This document shows, in pieces, positions 25,301 to 34,598 of a stretch of DNA of 64,000 bases. The stretch is from Tabrizicola flagellatus (GTDB lineage: Bacteria; Pseudomonadota; Alphaproteobacteria; Rhodobacterales; Rhodobacteraceae), in NCBI RefSeq assembly GCF_008271465.1, contig NZ_VMDU01000005.1, positions 124,001 through 188,000 of the forward strand, given 5' to 3'. Positions within the stretch are counted from its first letter, which is position 1; every line of letters begins with the position of its first letter. The notes beneath the pieces are model-generated. The model did not search any database and was not told the origin of the DNA. It saw only the letters and a program-made list of their open reading frames with translations. Both the position numbers and the translations under genes were made by a program.

Positions 25301-26885
25301 GCGACAGCGGGCGATACTGAGCCGAAAGGACCGCCGGCGGCGTGTCGTCGCCCATCGAGGCGACCATTTCCTTGCCGTCCTCGGCCATCGGCGCCAGGAC
25401 CTGCTCCAGTTCCTCCAGGGTGAACCCGGCCGCGATCTGGCGCTTGCGCAGTTCGGCCCCGGTGAAGGTCTGCGTCTCGGGCACGTCGCGCAGCAGGCTG
25501 TTGAGGTCCACGACCTTCTCGATCCACTCGCCATAGGGCTGGGCGGCGGCGAGTTTGTCCTTCATCTCGGTGTCGTGGTAGAGCTTGCCCTCCACCATAT
25601 CGACCGCGATCATCTGGCCCGGTCCAAGCGCGCCCTTCTCGCGCACGGTGCTTTCGTCCACCGGCACCATCCCGGCCTCGGACCCGGCGATCAGCATCCC
25701 GTCGCCCGTCACCACATAGCGCATCGGCCGCAACCCGTTGCGGTCCAAGCCCCCGCAGACCCAGCGCCCGTCGGTCATCGCCAGCGCCGCCGGGCCGTCC
25801 CACGGCTCCATCACCGAGTTGCAGTAGGAATACATGTCCGCCCAGGCCTTGGGCATGTTCACGGTCTGCTTCGACCAGGCCTCGGGCACCAGCATCGTCT
25901 TGGCCATGGGGGCCGACCGCCCCGACCGCACCAGCACCTCGAACACCGCATCCAGCGCGCCGCTGTCCGAGGTTCCGCCCGGAATGATCGGCTTGATGTC
26001 CTCGGCCGCCTCGCCGAAGTTGTTGCTGGCCATGCGGATCTCATGGCTCTTCATCCAGTTGACGTTGCCCTTCAGCGTGTTGATCTCGCCGTTGTGGGCC
26101 AGCATCCGGAAGGGCTGGGCCAGCCACCACTGCGGGAAGGTGTTCGTCGAATAGCGCTGGTGGTAGATCGCGAAGGCGCTCTCGAACCTCTCGTCCTGCA
26201 GGTCCGGGTAGAAGGTCGAGACCTGCTCGGCCAGCATCATCCCCTTGTAGATGATCGACCGGCAAGACAGGCTGCACAGGTAAAGCCCGGCGATCCCCGC
26301 CGCCGTGGCCGCCTTCTCGATCCGCCGGCGGATGATGTAAAGCTCGCGCTCGAACTGCTCCTGGTCGATGTCCTTCTCGCAGCGGATCAGGATCTGTTCG
26401 ATCTCGGGCCGCGTCGCATTGGCCTTTTCGCCCAGCACGGACACATCCACCGGCACATGCCGCCAGCCATAGATGTAATGCCCCATGCGCAGGACCTCGG
26501 TCTCGACGATGGTCCGGCAGCGTTCCTGAGCGCCGAAATCCGTTCGCGGCAGGAAGACCTGGCCCACGGCGATCAGCTTGTTGACGTCCGGCTCATGCCC
26601 GGTGCGGCGCACCACGTCGTAGAAGAACTTCACCGGGATCTGCACATGGATCCCCGCGCCGTCGCCGGTCTTGCCGTCCGCATCCACCGCGCCCCGGTGC
26701 CAGACCGCCTTCAGCGCGTTGATCCCGTTCTCCACGACCTTGCGCGACGGCTTGCCGCTGATCGACACGACGAGACCCACCCCGCAGGAGGAATGTTCGT
26801 CCTCGGCCCGGTAGAGCCCGTTCGCATCCAGCCAGGCGCGCTTTTCCTCTTCGGCCTTCACCCAGGCGGCATCGTATTTCGTCAT
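22347..26885 (-). CDS. gltB: Glutamate synthase (NADPH) large subunit
   Basis: GltB makes glutamate from glutamine and 2-oxoglutarate, with electrons from GltD. The 1512 residues match the family. The propeptide (1-33) precedes Cys34 ([10 protein letters not shown]), the N-terminal nucleophile of the glutaminase domain. Next come the central domain, the FMN-binding synthase TIM barrel ([40 protein letters not shown]), the 3Fe-4S cysteines ([17 protein letters not shown]), and the C-terminal beta-helix ([11 protein letters not shown]). The start at 26885 is the first methionine with homology. Two unrelated genes separate it from gltD upstream on the same strand. Confidence 0.97.
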   Translation of the reverse strand: [1512 protein letters not shown]

Positions 26886-26895
26886 GGCTTGCCCC

Positions 26896-27339
26896 TCACT
26901 CACTGGCCAGCAGCGGGAATTTCTCCACACACTGCGCGCGCGTCAAAACTTGCCGACCCTCGCCCGCGAAGGCATAGCTGTCGGGTTTGTGGTCGATGTA
27001 GATCTCGTTGGTCATGGTCAGCCCGTTCGCATCGTCGAACGAACCCACCGGCAGTTCCAGGTTCCCCGCATATGGCCCCTCGACCGTCACCCGGAACCAG
27101 ACAGGAGAGCCGCAGTCCGCGCACCAGGCCCGCTCGCCCCAGGCCGAGGACTGGCGCCTGGCGATATGCTCCGCCCCCGACCACTCCACGTTCGCCGCCG
27201 GAACCGTGATCCCCAGAAGCGCCGAGCCGGTCCATTTCCGGCACATCGGGCAATGGCAGACCCCGAAATTCGTGCCCATCAGCCTGGCGCGGAACCGCAC
27301 GGCCCCGCAAAGACAGCCGCCCTCGCGCTCAAGGCTCAT
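26896..27339 (-). CDS. GFA family (glutathione-dependent formaldehyde-activating/CENP-V fold) protein
   Basis: The 147-residue zinc protein has the GFA pattern: GGCLCGAVRFRA, CHCPMCRKWTGS and AWCADCGSPVWF, giving the paired cysteines that bind two zinc ions. Family members such as Gfa bind glutathione and were proposed to help form S-hydroxymethylglutathione; this paralogue's role is unknown. It sits 10 bp upstream of gltB and overlaps the preceding exported-protein gene by 11 bp, so all should share one transcript with gltB and gltD. Confidence 0.87.
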   Translation of the reverse strand: MSLEREGGCLCGAVRFRARLMGTNFGVCHCPMCRKWTGSALLGITVPAANVEWSGAEHIARRQSSAWGERAWCADCGSPVWFRVTVEGPYAGNLELPVGSFDDANGLTMTNEIYIDHKPDSYAFAGEGRQVLTRAQCVEKFPLLASE

Positions 27340-28060
27340 GACTGACCCTCCAGACCGGAAGCGAAGCCGTCAGCGCGTCGCAGTCATACAGCGGCTGGCT
27401 GGACAGAAAGCCCTCCTCGCCCGGGAAGATGAAGTCCACCGGGCTGCCGTCGATCGGCAGCCACTGGCCATCGCCCAGGTCCGTCTCGCCGGGCCCGGCG
27501 AAGAACAGCCGCCAGTCGGGATGGACATATTCATTGCCGCGCGACCGGCGCAGCACCGTGCCGTCGCGGCCGTATTCGGTGAAATCGACCTCGGTCTGTT
27601 GCAGGGTGATGCCATCGATCAGGACCGACTTGCCGGTCAACCGGTCGTAGCCCTCGGCCCGGCTGCCGGTGCCGTCCTCCTTCGACAGGCTGAAGCTCCA
27701 GGTGTCCATCCCCTCGGCCAGAAGCTCGGTCATGCTGGCCGGATCGGCCGGGTTCGGGTCCAGCACCTGCTTGACCGGGTCATAGCTTTCGACCCATTCC
27801 GCCTCATGGTTGATGCGCGAATAGAAGAATGGACCTTCCTGATCCAGGTCCACCCGCCACTGGTCGCCCGGCGCATCGGCGCTGCACCTGTAGTAATGCG
27901 AGACGCGGCAGCCCTTCGACTGCACCGTCATGAAGGCCTCGCAGCCTTCGGGCGCGGTCCAGGTCCCGGCCAGCCCCGGGGCCGGGGTAGCAAGACAGGC
28001 AAGGATCAGAACTTTCCGCATCGCCGCTTCACTTTCTGGATGGGTCACCCATCCTGACAT
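27329..28060 (-). CDS. Exported protein of unknown function in the glt operon
   Basis: The 243-residue protein has no family I recognise. It carries a signal peptide, MRKVLILACLATPAPGLAG, when read from the inner ATG at 28021; the upstream ATG at 28060 (adding 13 residues) has a much better ribosome site (GGAGG, 7 nt spacing), so I give that start. The mature part has four spaced cysteines (EGCEAF, SKGCRVSHYYRC, YDCDAL), suggesting disulfides, and a mostly beta pattern (EGPFFYSRINHEAEWVESYD). Location between gltD and gltB suggests co-expression only; no link to glutamate synthesis is evident. Confidence 0.65.
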   Translation of the reverse strand: MSGWVTHPESEAAMRKVLILACLATPAPGLAGTWTAPEGCEAFMTVQSKGCRVSHYYRCSADAPGDQWRVDLDQEGPFFYSRINHEAEWVESYDPVKQVLDPNPADPASMTELLAEGMDTWSFSLSKEDGTGSRAEGYDRLTGKSVLIDGITLQQTEVDFTEYGRDGTVLRRSRGNEYVHPDWRLFFAGPGETDLGDGQWLPIDGSPVDFIFPGEEGFLSSQPLYDCDALTASLPVWRVSHEP

Positions 28061-28143
28061 TTCGTCGCCTCCGGTCTGTCATCCGTGCCCGACGCAAAGC
28101 CGACGCATGCCAGACAGATGCCAGACGCTTGACCTTCCCTTCA

Positions 28144-29580
28144 CTATTCCGCCGCCACCGCCCCGGTCTGGGCCAGATAGGACAGGATCGACTCTGCCGC
28201 CTCGCGCCCGTCGCGGATCGCCCAGACGACCAGTGAGGCCCCACGCACGATGTCGCCCGCGGCAAAGACGCCGGGCAGGCTGGTGGCATGGGTGCGGAAA
28301 TCGGCCTTGATCGTGCCCCAGCGCGTGACCTTCAGTTCCGGCACGCCCCAGAGCGTCGGCAGGTCTTCGGGCTCGAAGCCCAGCGCCTGGATGACCAGGT
28401 CGGCGGGTTCGACATAATCGGCGCCCTCGATGACCTCGGGCGTCTGGCGGCCGGTCGCATCGGGCGCGCCAAGGCGCATCTTCTGGACCATAACGCCCTC
28501 GACCTCGGTGCCGCCGGTAAAGCCCTTCGGCGCGGAAAGCCACACGAATTCAACACCTTCCTCTTCGGCGTTCTGCACCTCGCGCTGCGACCCCGGCATG
28601 TTCGCCCGGTCGCGGCGGTAAAGGCACTTGACCGACAGCGCCCCCTGCCTGATCGCCGTGCGCACGCAGTCCATCGCCGTGTCGCCGCCGCCGATGACCA
28701 CGACCCGTTTGCCGCTCGCGTTCAGCTCGCCGCTGTCGAACTCGGGCACATCGTCGCCAAAGCCCTTGCGGTTCGAGGCGGTGAGGTAGTCCAGCGCCTT
28801 GACGATGCCCCTGGCGCCGACGCCGGGGGCCTCGATGTCGCGGGCCTTGTAAACGCCCGTCGCGATCAGCACCGCGTCGTGCTGGCCGAGGATGGCGTCA
28901 AAGCTGATGTCCTCGCCCACGGTGCAGTTCAGCACGAAGTTGACCCCACCCTCGGCCAGCTGGGCCGTGCGGCGTTCGACCACATCCTTCTCCAGCTTGA
29001 AGCCGGGGATGCCATAGGTCAGAAGGCCCCCCGCGCGGTCATAGCGGTCATAGACCGTGACCTGCACGCCCTGCCGGCGCAGCACGTCCGCCGCCGCAAG
29101 GCCCCCCGGCCCCGCTCCGATGATGCCGACGCTTTCCGGGCGCTCGGCATGCGGGCGGATCGGCTTGACCCAGCCCTCCTCCCAGGCGGTGTCGGTGATG
29201 TATTTCTCGACCGAGCCGATGGTGACGGTGCCGTGGCCGGACTGTTCGATGACGCAGTTGCCCTCGCACAGCCGGTCCTGCGGGCAGATGCGGCCGCAGA
29301 TTTCCGGGAAGGTGTTGGTGGCCTGGCTGATCTCGTAGGCTTCCTGCAACCGGCCCTCGGCGGTCAGTTTCAGCCAGTCGGGGATGTTGTTGTGCAAGGG
29401 GCAATGCGACTGGCAGTAGGGCACGCCGCATTGCGAGCAGCGGCTGGCCTGTTCGGCGGCCTTGCGGTCGGCGAACTCCCGGTAAATCTCGTGGAAATCC
29501 TGCGCGCGCGAGGCTGCGTCACGCTTTTCCGGCATTTCCTTGCCGATCGTGACGAACTTCAGCATCTTCTGCGTGGCCAT
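28144..29580 (-). CDS. gltD: Glutamate synthase (NADPH) small subunit
   Basis: GltD passes electrons from NADPH through FAD and two 4Fe-4S clusters to GltB. The 478 residues have the N-terminal cysteine clusters (CSQCGVPYCQSHCP and CGRICPQDRLCEGNCV), the FAD-binding GIIGAGPGGLAAADVLRR and the NADPH-binding VVVIGGGDTAMDCVRTAIR, then the C-terminal FAD contact GVFAAGDIVRGASLVVWAI. The start ATG at 29580 agrees with the family; a GTG 15 bp upstream is possible. The promoter region before it contains the inverted repeats at 29644-29688. Confidence 0.95.
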   Translation of the reverse strand: MATQKMLKFVTIGKEMPEKRDAASRAQDFHEIYREFADRKAAEQASRCSQCGVPYCQSHCPLHNNIPDWLKLTAEGRLQEAYEISQATNTFPEICGRICPQDRLCEGNCVIEQSGHGTVTIGSVEKYITDTAWEEGWVKPIRPHAERPESVGIIGAGPGGLAAADVLRRQGVQVTVYDRYDRAGGLLTYGIPGFKLEKDVVERRTAQLAEGGVNFVLNCTVGEDISFDAILGQHDAVLIATGVYKARDIEAPGVGARGIVKALDYLTASNRKGFGDDVPEFDSGELNASGKRVVVIGGGDTAMDCVRTAIRQGALSVKCLYRRDRANMPGSQREVQNAEEEGVEFVWLSAPKGFTGGTEVEGVMVQKMRLGAPDATGRQTPEVIEGADYVEPADLVIQALGFEPEDLPTLWGVPELKVTRWGTIKADFRTHATSLPGVFAAGDIVRGASLVVWAIRDGREAAESILSYLAQTGAVAAE

Positions 29581-29643
29581 GGCTGCGCCTTTCACCGGAA
29601 TCCTTCGGGCCTGCTGGATAGCTTGGATCGGGGCGCAGTAAAA

Positions 29644-29688
29644 GTCAGGTATGCTGACCTAATCGGCCCTTTTTGACAGATTAGGTCA
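29644..29688. promoter_or_regulatory. Inverted-repeat operator cluster upstream of gltD
   Basis: TGACCTAAT (29655-29663) and ATTAGGTCA (29680-29688) form a perfect 9-bp inverted repeat with a 16-bp spacer. GTCAG-N5-CTGAC (29644-29658) overlaps its left arm, giving three AGGTCA-like half sites. The cluster is 64-108 bp before the gltD start and close to TTGACC, a possible -35 on the minus strand. The regulator is unknown; an Lrp/AsnC or LysR protein would fit an amino-acid gene. The remaining bases to 29750 contain no gene. Confidence 0.6.
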
Positions 29689-29750
29689 AAGATTCTGCCG
29701 GAATGGCAAAAAACAAGGTCAGCTCAGATTACCTATATCCTCGATCTGCG

Positions 29751-30491
29751 TCAGATATTGGCCCATCCGCCGTCGATTATGTGCGCAACCCCGGTGGTGT
29801 AGGAGGATTCGTCCGAGGCCAGATAGACCACAAGGGCGGCGATCTCCTCCGCCTTCGCCATGCGCCCGATGGGCTGGCGGGCGACAAAGGCGGCGCGGGC
29901 GGCCTCGTAGTCGCCGGTGGCGCGCAACCGCTCCTCCAGCGAGGGGCTTTCAACCGTCCCCGGACAGATCGCGTTGCAGCGGATGCCCTTGCCGACGAAA
30001 TCGGCGGCGATGGACTTGGTCAACCCGATCACCCCGGCCTTGGTCGCGCCATAGACGAACCGGTTCGGTGCGGCGATCACCGACGAGGCGACCGATGCCA
30101 TGTTGATGATCGAACCGCCGCCGCGTTCCAGCATGCCGGGCAGGAAGGCGCGGCACATCCGGTACATCGCCGTCAGGTTCAGATCCACGCTGAAGGCCCA
30201 CTGGTCCTCGTCACAGTCCAGGATCGTGCCGTTGGCGACAAATCCCGCGCAGTTGAACAGCACATCGACCGGGCCTGCCGCCCGGACCGTCTCGGCAATC
30301 TCTCCGGCGTCGCGCACGTTCAGAAGCCGGGTCTCGATCCCTTCGGACCCCAGGCTTTCCAGCGCCGCGGCATTGATGTCGGTGGCCAGCACCCGGGCAC
30401 CTTCCCGCGCCATCGCAACGGCACTTGCCCGCCCGATCCCCTGCCCGGCCGCCGTAACCAGCACCCGCTTGCCCTTCAACCGATCCGCCAC
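29751..30491 (-). CDS. SDR family oxidoreductase, 2-keto-3-deoxy-L-fuconate dehydrogenase-like (BDH2/DHRS6 group)
   Basis: The 246 residues form a classical SDR: LVTAAGQGIGRASAVAMARE (NAD site), DVLFNCAGF, Ser in NMASVASSV, and the active-site YGATKAGVIGLTKSIAADF. It closely follows the human DHRS6/BDH2 pattern (LDCDEDQW, CPGTVESPSLEERL, YLASDESSYTTG). In bacteria this group includes 2-keto-3-deoxy-L-fuconate dehydrogenase; a 3-hydroxybutyrate dehydrogenase activity is the alternative. It starts at GTG 30491 after a perfect AGGAGG. It is 28 bp downstream of an L-fucose-dehydrogenase-like gene, which supports the fuconate reading. Confidence 0.82.
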   Translation of the reverse strand: MADRLKGKRVLVTAAGQGIGRASAVAMAREGARVLATDINAAALESLGSEGIETRLLNVRDAGEIAETVRAAGPVDVLFNCAGFVANGTILDCDEDQWAFSVDLNLTAMYRMCRAFLPGMLERGGGSIINMASVASSVIAAPNRFVYGATKAGVIGLTKSIAADFVGKGIRCNAICPGTVESPSLEERLRATGDYEAARAAFVARQPIGRMAKAEEIAALVVYLASDESSYTTGVAHIIDGGWANI

Positions 30492-30519
30492 GCCCGACCT
30501 CCTGTTCCCTGCCGACCCG

Positions 30520-31767
<1,248 letters not shown>

Positions 31768-32109
31768 TCACTTGTAGGCGGATTCCTTGCCGAAGTGCTT
31801 GACCAGAAGATAATAGAACACGGCGCGATACTTGTTGCGCTCGGACTTGCCATAGGTGTCGATGGCGGCGTTGATGCCTTCCATAAGCTTGGGGCTGTCG
31901 GCAAGGCCCAGCTTCTTCATCAGGAAGTTGTTCTTGATCCGCTCCAGCTCTTCCTTGTCCGAGGCGGCAACTGTCTGGGCGTCATTGTCATAGATCGCCG
32001 GGCCGCAGCCGATCGTGACCTTGGTCAGCAGCGCCATGTCCGGCGTCACCTTGCACTTGTTCTTAAGGTCATCGGCGTATTTCGCGATGAGCTCGTCTCT
32101 CATACCCAT
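31768..32109 (-). CDS. DUF2853 family protein
   Basis: The 113-residue, Lys-rich, probably helical cytoplasmic protein matches DUF2853 (MRDELIAKYADDLKNKC, VTIGCGPAIYDNDAQTVAAS, NNFLMKKLGL, YRAVFYYLLVKHFGK). No function is known. A GAGGAT ribosome site precedes the ATG at 32109; ATG at 32103 is the alternative. It has its own promoter region (154 bp to ahcY) and a hairpin terminator. Confidence 0.85.
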   Translation of the reverse strand: MGMRDELIAKYADDLKNKCKVTPDMALLTKVTIGCGPAIYDNDAQTVAASDKEELERIKNNFLMKKLGLADSPKLMEGINAAIDTYGKSERNKYRAVFYYLLVKHFGKESAYK

Positions 32110-32220
32110 GGTATCCTCGTTCCTTTCACCTGTCCCGTTCCGCCCCTCCCCGGCGGAGCCCGGGCGGAGACCTGGTCAGCTTACGTTAACGAGACCAAAC
32201 GGCAACGGGAAAGATCGCCG

Positions 32221-32256
32221 GGCCTTCCCCGCAGGCGCACAGCAGCGGGGAAGGCC
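32221..32256 (-). terminator. Terminator hairpin of ahcY
   Basis: GGCCTTCCCCGC and GCGGGGAAGGCC form a perfect 12-bp stem around a 12-nt loop, starting 7 bp after the ahcY stop on the minus strand. A short T-run (ATCTTTCCC) follows a few bases later. Confidence 0.75.
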
Positions 32257-32262
32257 AAGCCG

Positions 32263-33663
32263 TCAGTAGCGGTAGTGATCCGGCTTGAACGGGCCCTCGA
32301 CCTTGACGCCGATGTAATCGGCCTGGTCCTTGCGCAGCTCGGTCAGCTTCACGCCGATCTTCTTCAGGTGCAGCCGGGCGACCTTTTCATCCAGCGCCTT
32401 GGGCAGGATATAGACGCCCGGCGCATAGTCCTTGCCCTTGGTCCAGAGCTCGATCTGGGCCAGCACCTGGTTGGTGAAGCTGGCCGACATAACGAAGGAC
32501 GGATGGCCCGTGGCGTTGCCGAGGTTCAACAGGCGGCCTTCGGACAGAAGGATGATGCGGTTGCCCGAGGGCATCTCGATCATGTCCACCTGGTCCTTGA
32601 TGTTCGTCCACTTGTGGTTCCGCAGCGCCGCCACCTGGATCTCGTTGTCGAAGTGGCCGATGTTGCCGACGATGGCCATGTCCTTCATCTGGCGCATGTG
32701 CTCGATGCGGATCACGTCCTTGTTGCCGGTGGTGGTGATGAAGATGTCGGCCGTGGCGACCTCGTCCTCCAGCAGTGTCACCTCATAGCCGTCCATCGCC
32801 GCCTGCAGGGCGCAGATCGGATCGATTTCGGTCACCTTCACTCGCGCGCCCGCACCGCGAAGCGAGGCCGCCGAGCCCTTGCCCACGTCGCCATAGCCGC
32901 AGACCACGGCGACCTTGCCGGCCATCATCGTGTCGGTCGCGCGGCGGATGCCATCGACCAGGCTTTCCTTGCAGCCGTACTTGTTGTCGAATTTCGACTT
33001 GGTGACGCTGTCGTTGACGTTGATCGCCGGGAAGGGAAGGAGGCCCTTCTTGTGCAGCTCGTACAGACGGTGAACGCCCGTGGTGGTTTCCTCGCTGACG
33101 CCCCGGATCGCATCGCGCTGTCTGGTGAACCAGCCGGGGCTGGCGGCCAGGCGCTTCCTGATCTGGTTGAAGAGGCAGACCTCTTCATCCGAGGTCGGCA
33201 TCGCGATCAGGTCGGTCTCGCCGGCTTCGACGCGGGCGCCGAGCAGGATGTAAAGCGTTGCATCCCCGCCGTCGTCGAGGATCATGTTGGCCGTGCCACC
33301 CTCGCCGCCGAACTGGAAGATGCGGTCGGTGTAATCCCAGTACTGTTCCAGGCTTTCGCCCTTGATGGCGAAGACCGGGGTGCCCGAGGCCGCGATGGCG
33401 GCAGCGGCATGGTCCTGGGTGGAAAAGATGTTGCACGAGGCCCAGCGGACATCCGCGCCCAGCGCCTTCAGCGTCTCGATCAGCACGCCGGTCTGGATCG
33501 TCATGTGCAGCGACCCGGCGATCTTCGCCCCCTTCAGCGGCTTGGACGCCCCGAATTCCTCGCGGCAGGCCATCAGGCCCGGCATCTCGGTTTCGGCGAT
33601 GGTCAGCTCCTTTCGGCCGAAGTCAGCCAGTCCGATGTCCTTGACGATGTAATCCGCTGCCAT
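32263..33663 (-). CDS. ahcY: S-adenosylhomocysteine hydrolase
   Basis: AhcY splits S-adenosylhomocysteine into adenosine and homocysteine, which keeps methylation and the methionine cycle running. The 466 residues include the bacterial insertion of about 40 residues. Visible signatures are [31 protein letters not shown], the catalytic [17 protein letters not shown], and the NAD-binding [16 protein letters not shown]; the C-terminus ends HYRY as usual. GGAG precedes the ATG at 33663. In Rhodobacter capsulatus ahcY sits beside hvrB and is activated by HvrB; the same neighbourhood is present here. Confidence 0.97.
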   Translation of the reverse strand: MAADYIVKDIGLADFGRKELTIAETEMPGLMACREEFGASKPLKGAKIAGSLHMTIQTGVLIETLKALGADVRWASCNIFSTQDHAAAAIAASGTPVFAIKGESLEQYWDYTDRIFQFGGEGGTANMILDDGGDATLYILLGARVEAGETDLIAMPTSDEEVCLFNQIRKRLAASPGWFTRQRDAIRGVSEETTTGVHRLYELHKKGLLPFPAINVNDSVTKSKFDNKYGCKESLVDGIRRATDTMMAGKVAVVCGYGDVGKGSAASLRGAGARVKVTEIDPICALQAAMDGYEVTLLEDEVATADIFITTTGNKDVIRIEHMRQMKDMAIVGNIGHFDNEIQVAALRNHKWTNIKDQVDMIEMPSGNRIILLSEGRLLNLGNATGHPSFVMSASFTNQVLAQIELWTKGKDYAPGVYILPKALDEKVARLHLKKIGVKLTELRKDQADYIGVKVEGPFKPDHYRY

Positions 33664-33738
33664 CTTGGCGCTCTCCTTGATCCCTGGTTGGCGGGGCAGA
33701 TAGCATTGATCCCGACCGCAGACAACAAAGGCCCGCCG

Positions 33739-34329
33739 ATGAAACAACCCCGCGCCTGGCAGAGGATGCTTTCGGGCCGCCGGCTGGATCTTCTGGACCC
33801 CACGCCGGTGGACATCGAGATCGAGGACATCGCGCATGGCCTCGCCTTCGTCGCGCGCTGGAACGGGCAGACGCGCGGGGACTGGCCCTATTCGGTGGCG
33901 GAACACTCCCTGCTGGTCGAGGAGATCTTCACCCGTATGAACCCTGGAACTGCGCCAAGATGGCGGCTTGCGGCCCTGCTGCACGACGCACCGGAATATG
34001 TGATCGGCGACATGATCAGCCCGGTGAAGGCGGCGGTCGGGCCAGGCTACGGCGAACTGGACCAGAGGCTCACGGCGGCGGTGCATCTGCGCTTTGGCCT
34101 GCCGGCCGTGCTGCCCCAGCCCATCAAGAAGGCGATCAAGGCGGCGGACAGGGTTTCGGCCTGGCTGGAGGCGGTGCGGATCGCGGGCTTCAGGGAGGCG
34201 GAGGCCGACAAGCTGTTCGGAAGGCCCTTGCCGGAACTGATCCACCGGCTGGAAATCAGGCTTCGTCCGCCCGCAGAAGTGCGGGCGGACTATGTCTCGA
34301 CCGTGGCGAGACTGCTTGCGGACTGCTGA
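33739..34329 (+). CDS. HD domain hydrolase (YfbR-like nucleotidase family)
   Basis: The 196-residue protein has the HD metal-site residues in order: His in [12 protein letters not shown], the HD pair in [19 protein letters not shown], and a later Asp in [12 protein letters not shown]. This spacing fits YfbR/5'-deoxynucleotidase-type phosphohydrolases acting on nucleotides in the cytoplasm; the true substrate is unknown. It is divergent from ahcY (75 bp between starts) and may share control with it. The stop is only 13 bp from the stop of the convergent small gene. Confidence 0.82.
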   Translation: MKQPRAWQRMLSGRRLDLLDPTPVDIEIEDIAHGLAFVARWNGQTRGDWPYSVAEHSLLVEEIFTRMNPGTAPRWRLAALLHDAPEYVIGDMISPVKAAVGPGYGELDQRLTAAVHLRFGLPAVLPQPIKKAIKAADRVSAWLEAVRIAGFREAEADKLFGRPLPELIHRLEIRLRPPAEVRADYVSTVARLLADC

Positions 34330-34342
34330 CAGAGGCCGGGCA

Positions 34343-34501
34343 TCAGCGGCCCGTGTGCCGCAGATGATCGGCGGTGCGCAGCGCCACGTCATCCTGGAAC
34401 TCGCGCGGCGACCGGCGCGGGTAGTGCCGCGGCAGGTAGTCCTCGGAGTTGTGCTTGAACCGCGTGGCGATCATCAGGGCGTCGGCGAAGATATTCAACA
34501 T
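34343..34501 (-). CDS. Small protein of 52 residues next to hvrB
   Basis: A short frame starts with ATG at 34501 after a strong GGGAG ribosome site (8 nt spacing). The product begins [16 protein letters not shown] and continues with a basic, Tyr/Arg-rich part ([16 protein letters not shown]). There is no signal peptide or membrane segment. It is divergent from hvrB with 97 bp between starts. In R. capsulatus a small gene called orf5 lies between hvrB and ahcY and is activated by HvrB; this gene has the right position to be its counterpart, but I cannot confirm homology. Confidence 0.65.
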   Translation of the reverse strand: MLNIFADALMIATRFKHNSEDYLPRHYPRRSPREFQDDVALRTADHLRHTGR

Positions 34502-34598
34502 TGACTTTCTCCCTTTCGGCTTTCGATGATCCCTTCTGCCATGAAACCGGCTATGATGCGAACCAATAAGGCTTCCAACCTGTAAGGCATGCTAACAT

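Noticed and set aside
24357-27209. A 950-codon plus-strand frame opposite gltB
   Set aside because: Histidine/Arg-rich antisense frame of a strongly supported gltB gene.
33664-33738. SAH/SAM-type riboswitch before ahcY
   Set aside because: The divergent gap is only 75 bp and shows none of the conserved riboswitch core sequences I know.
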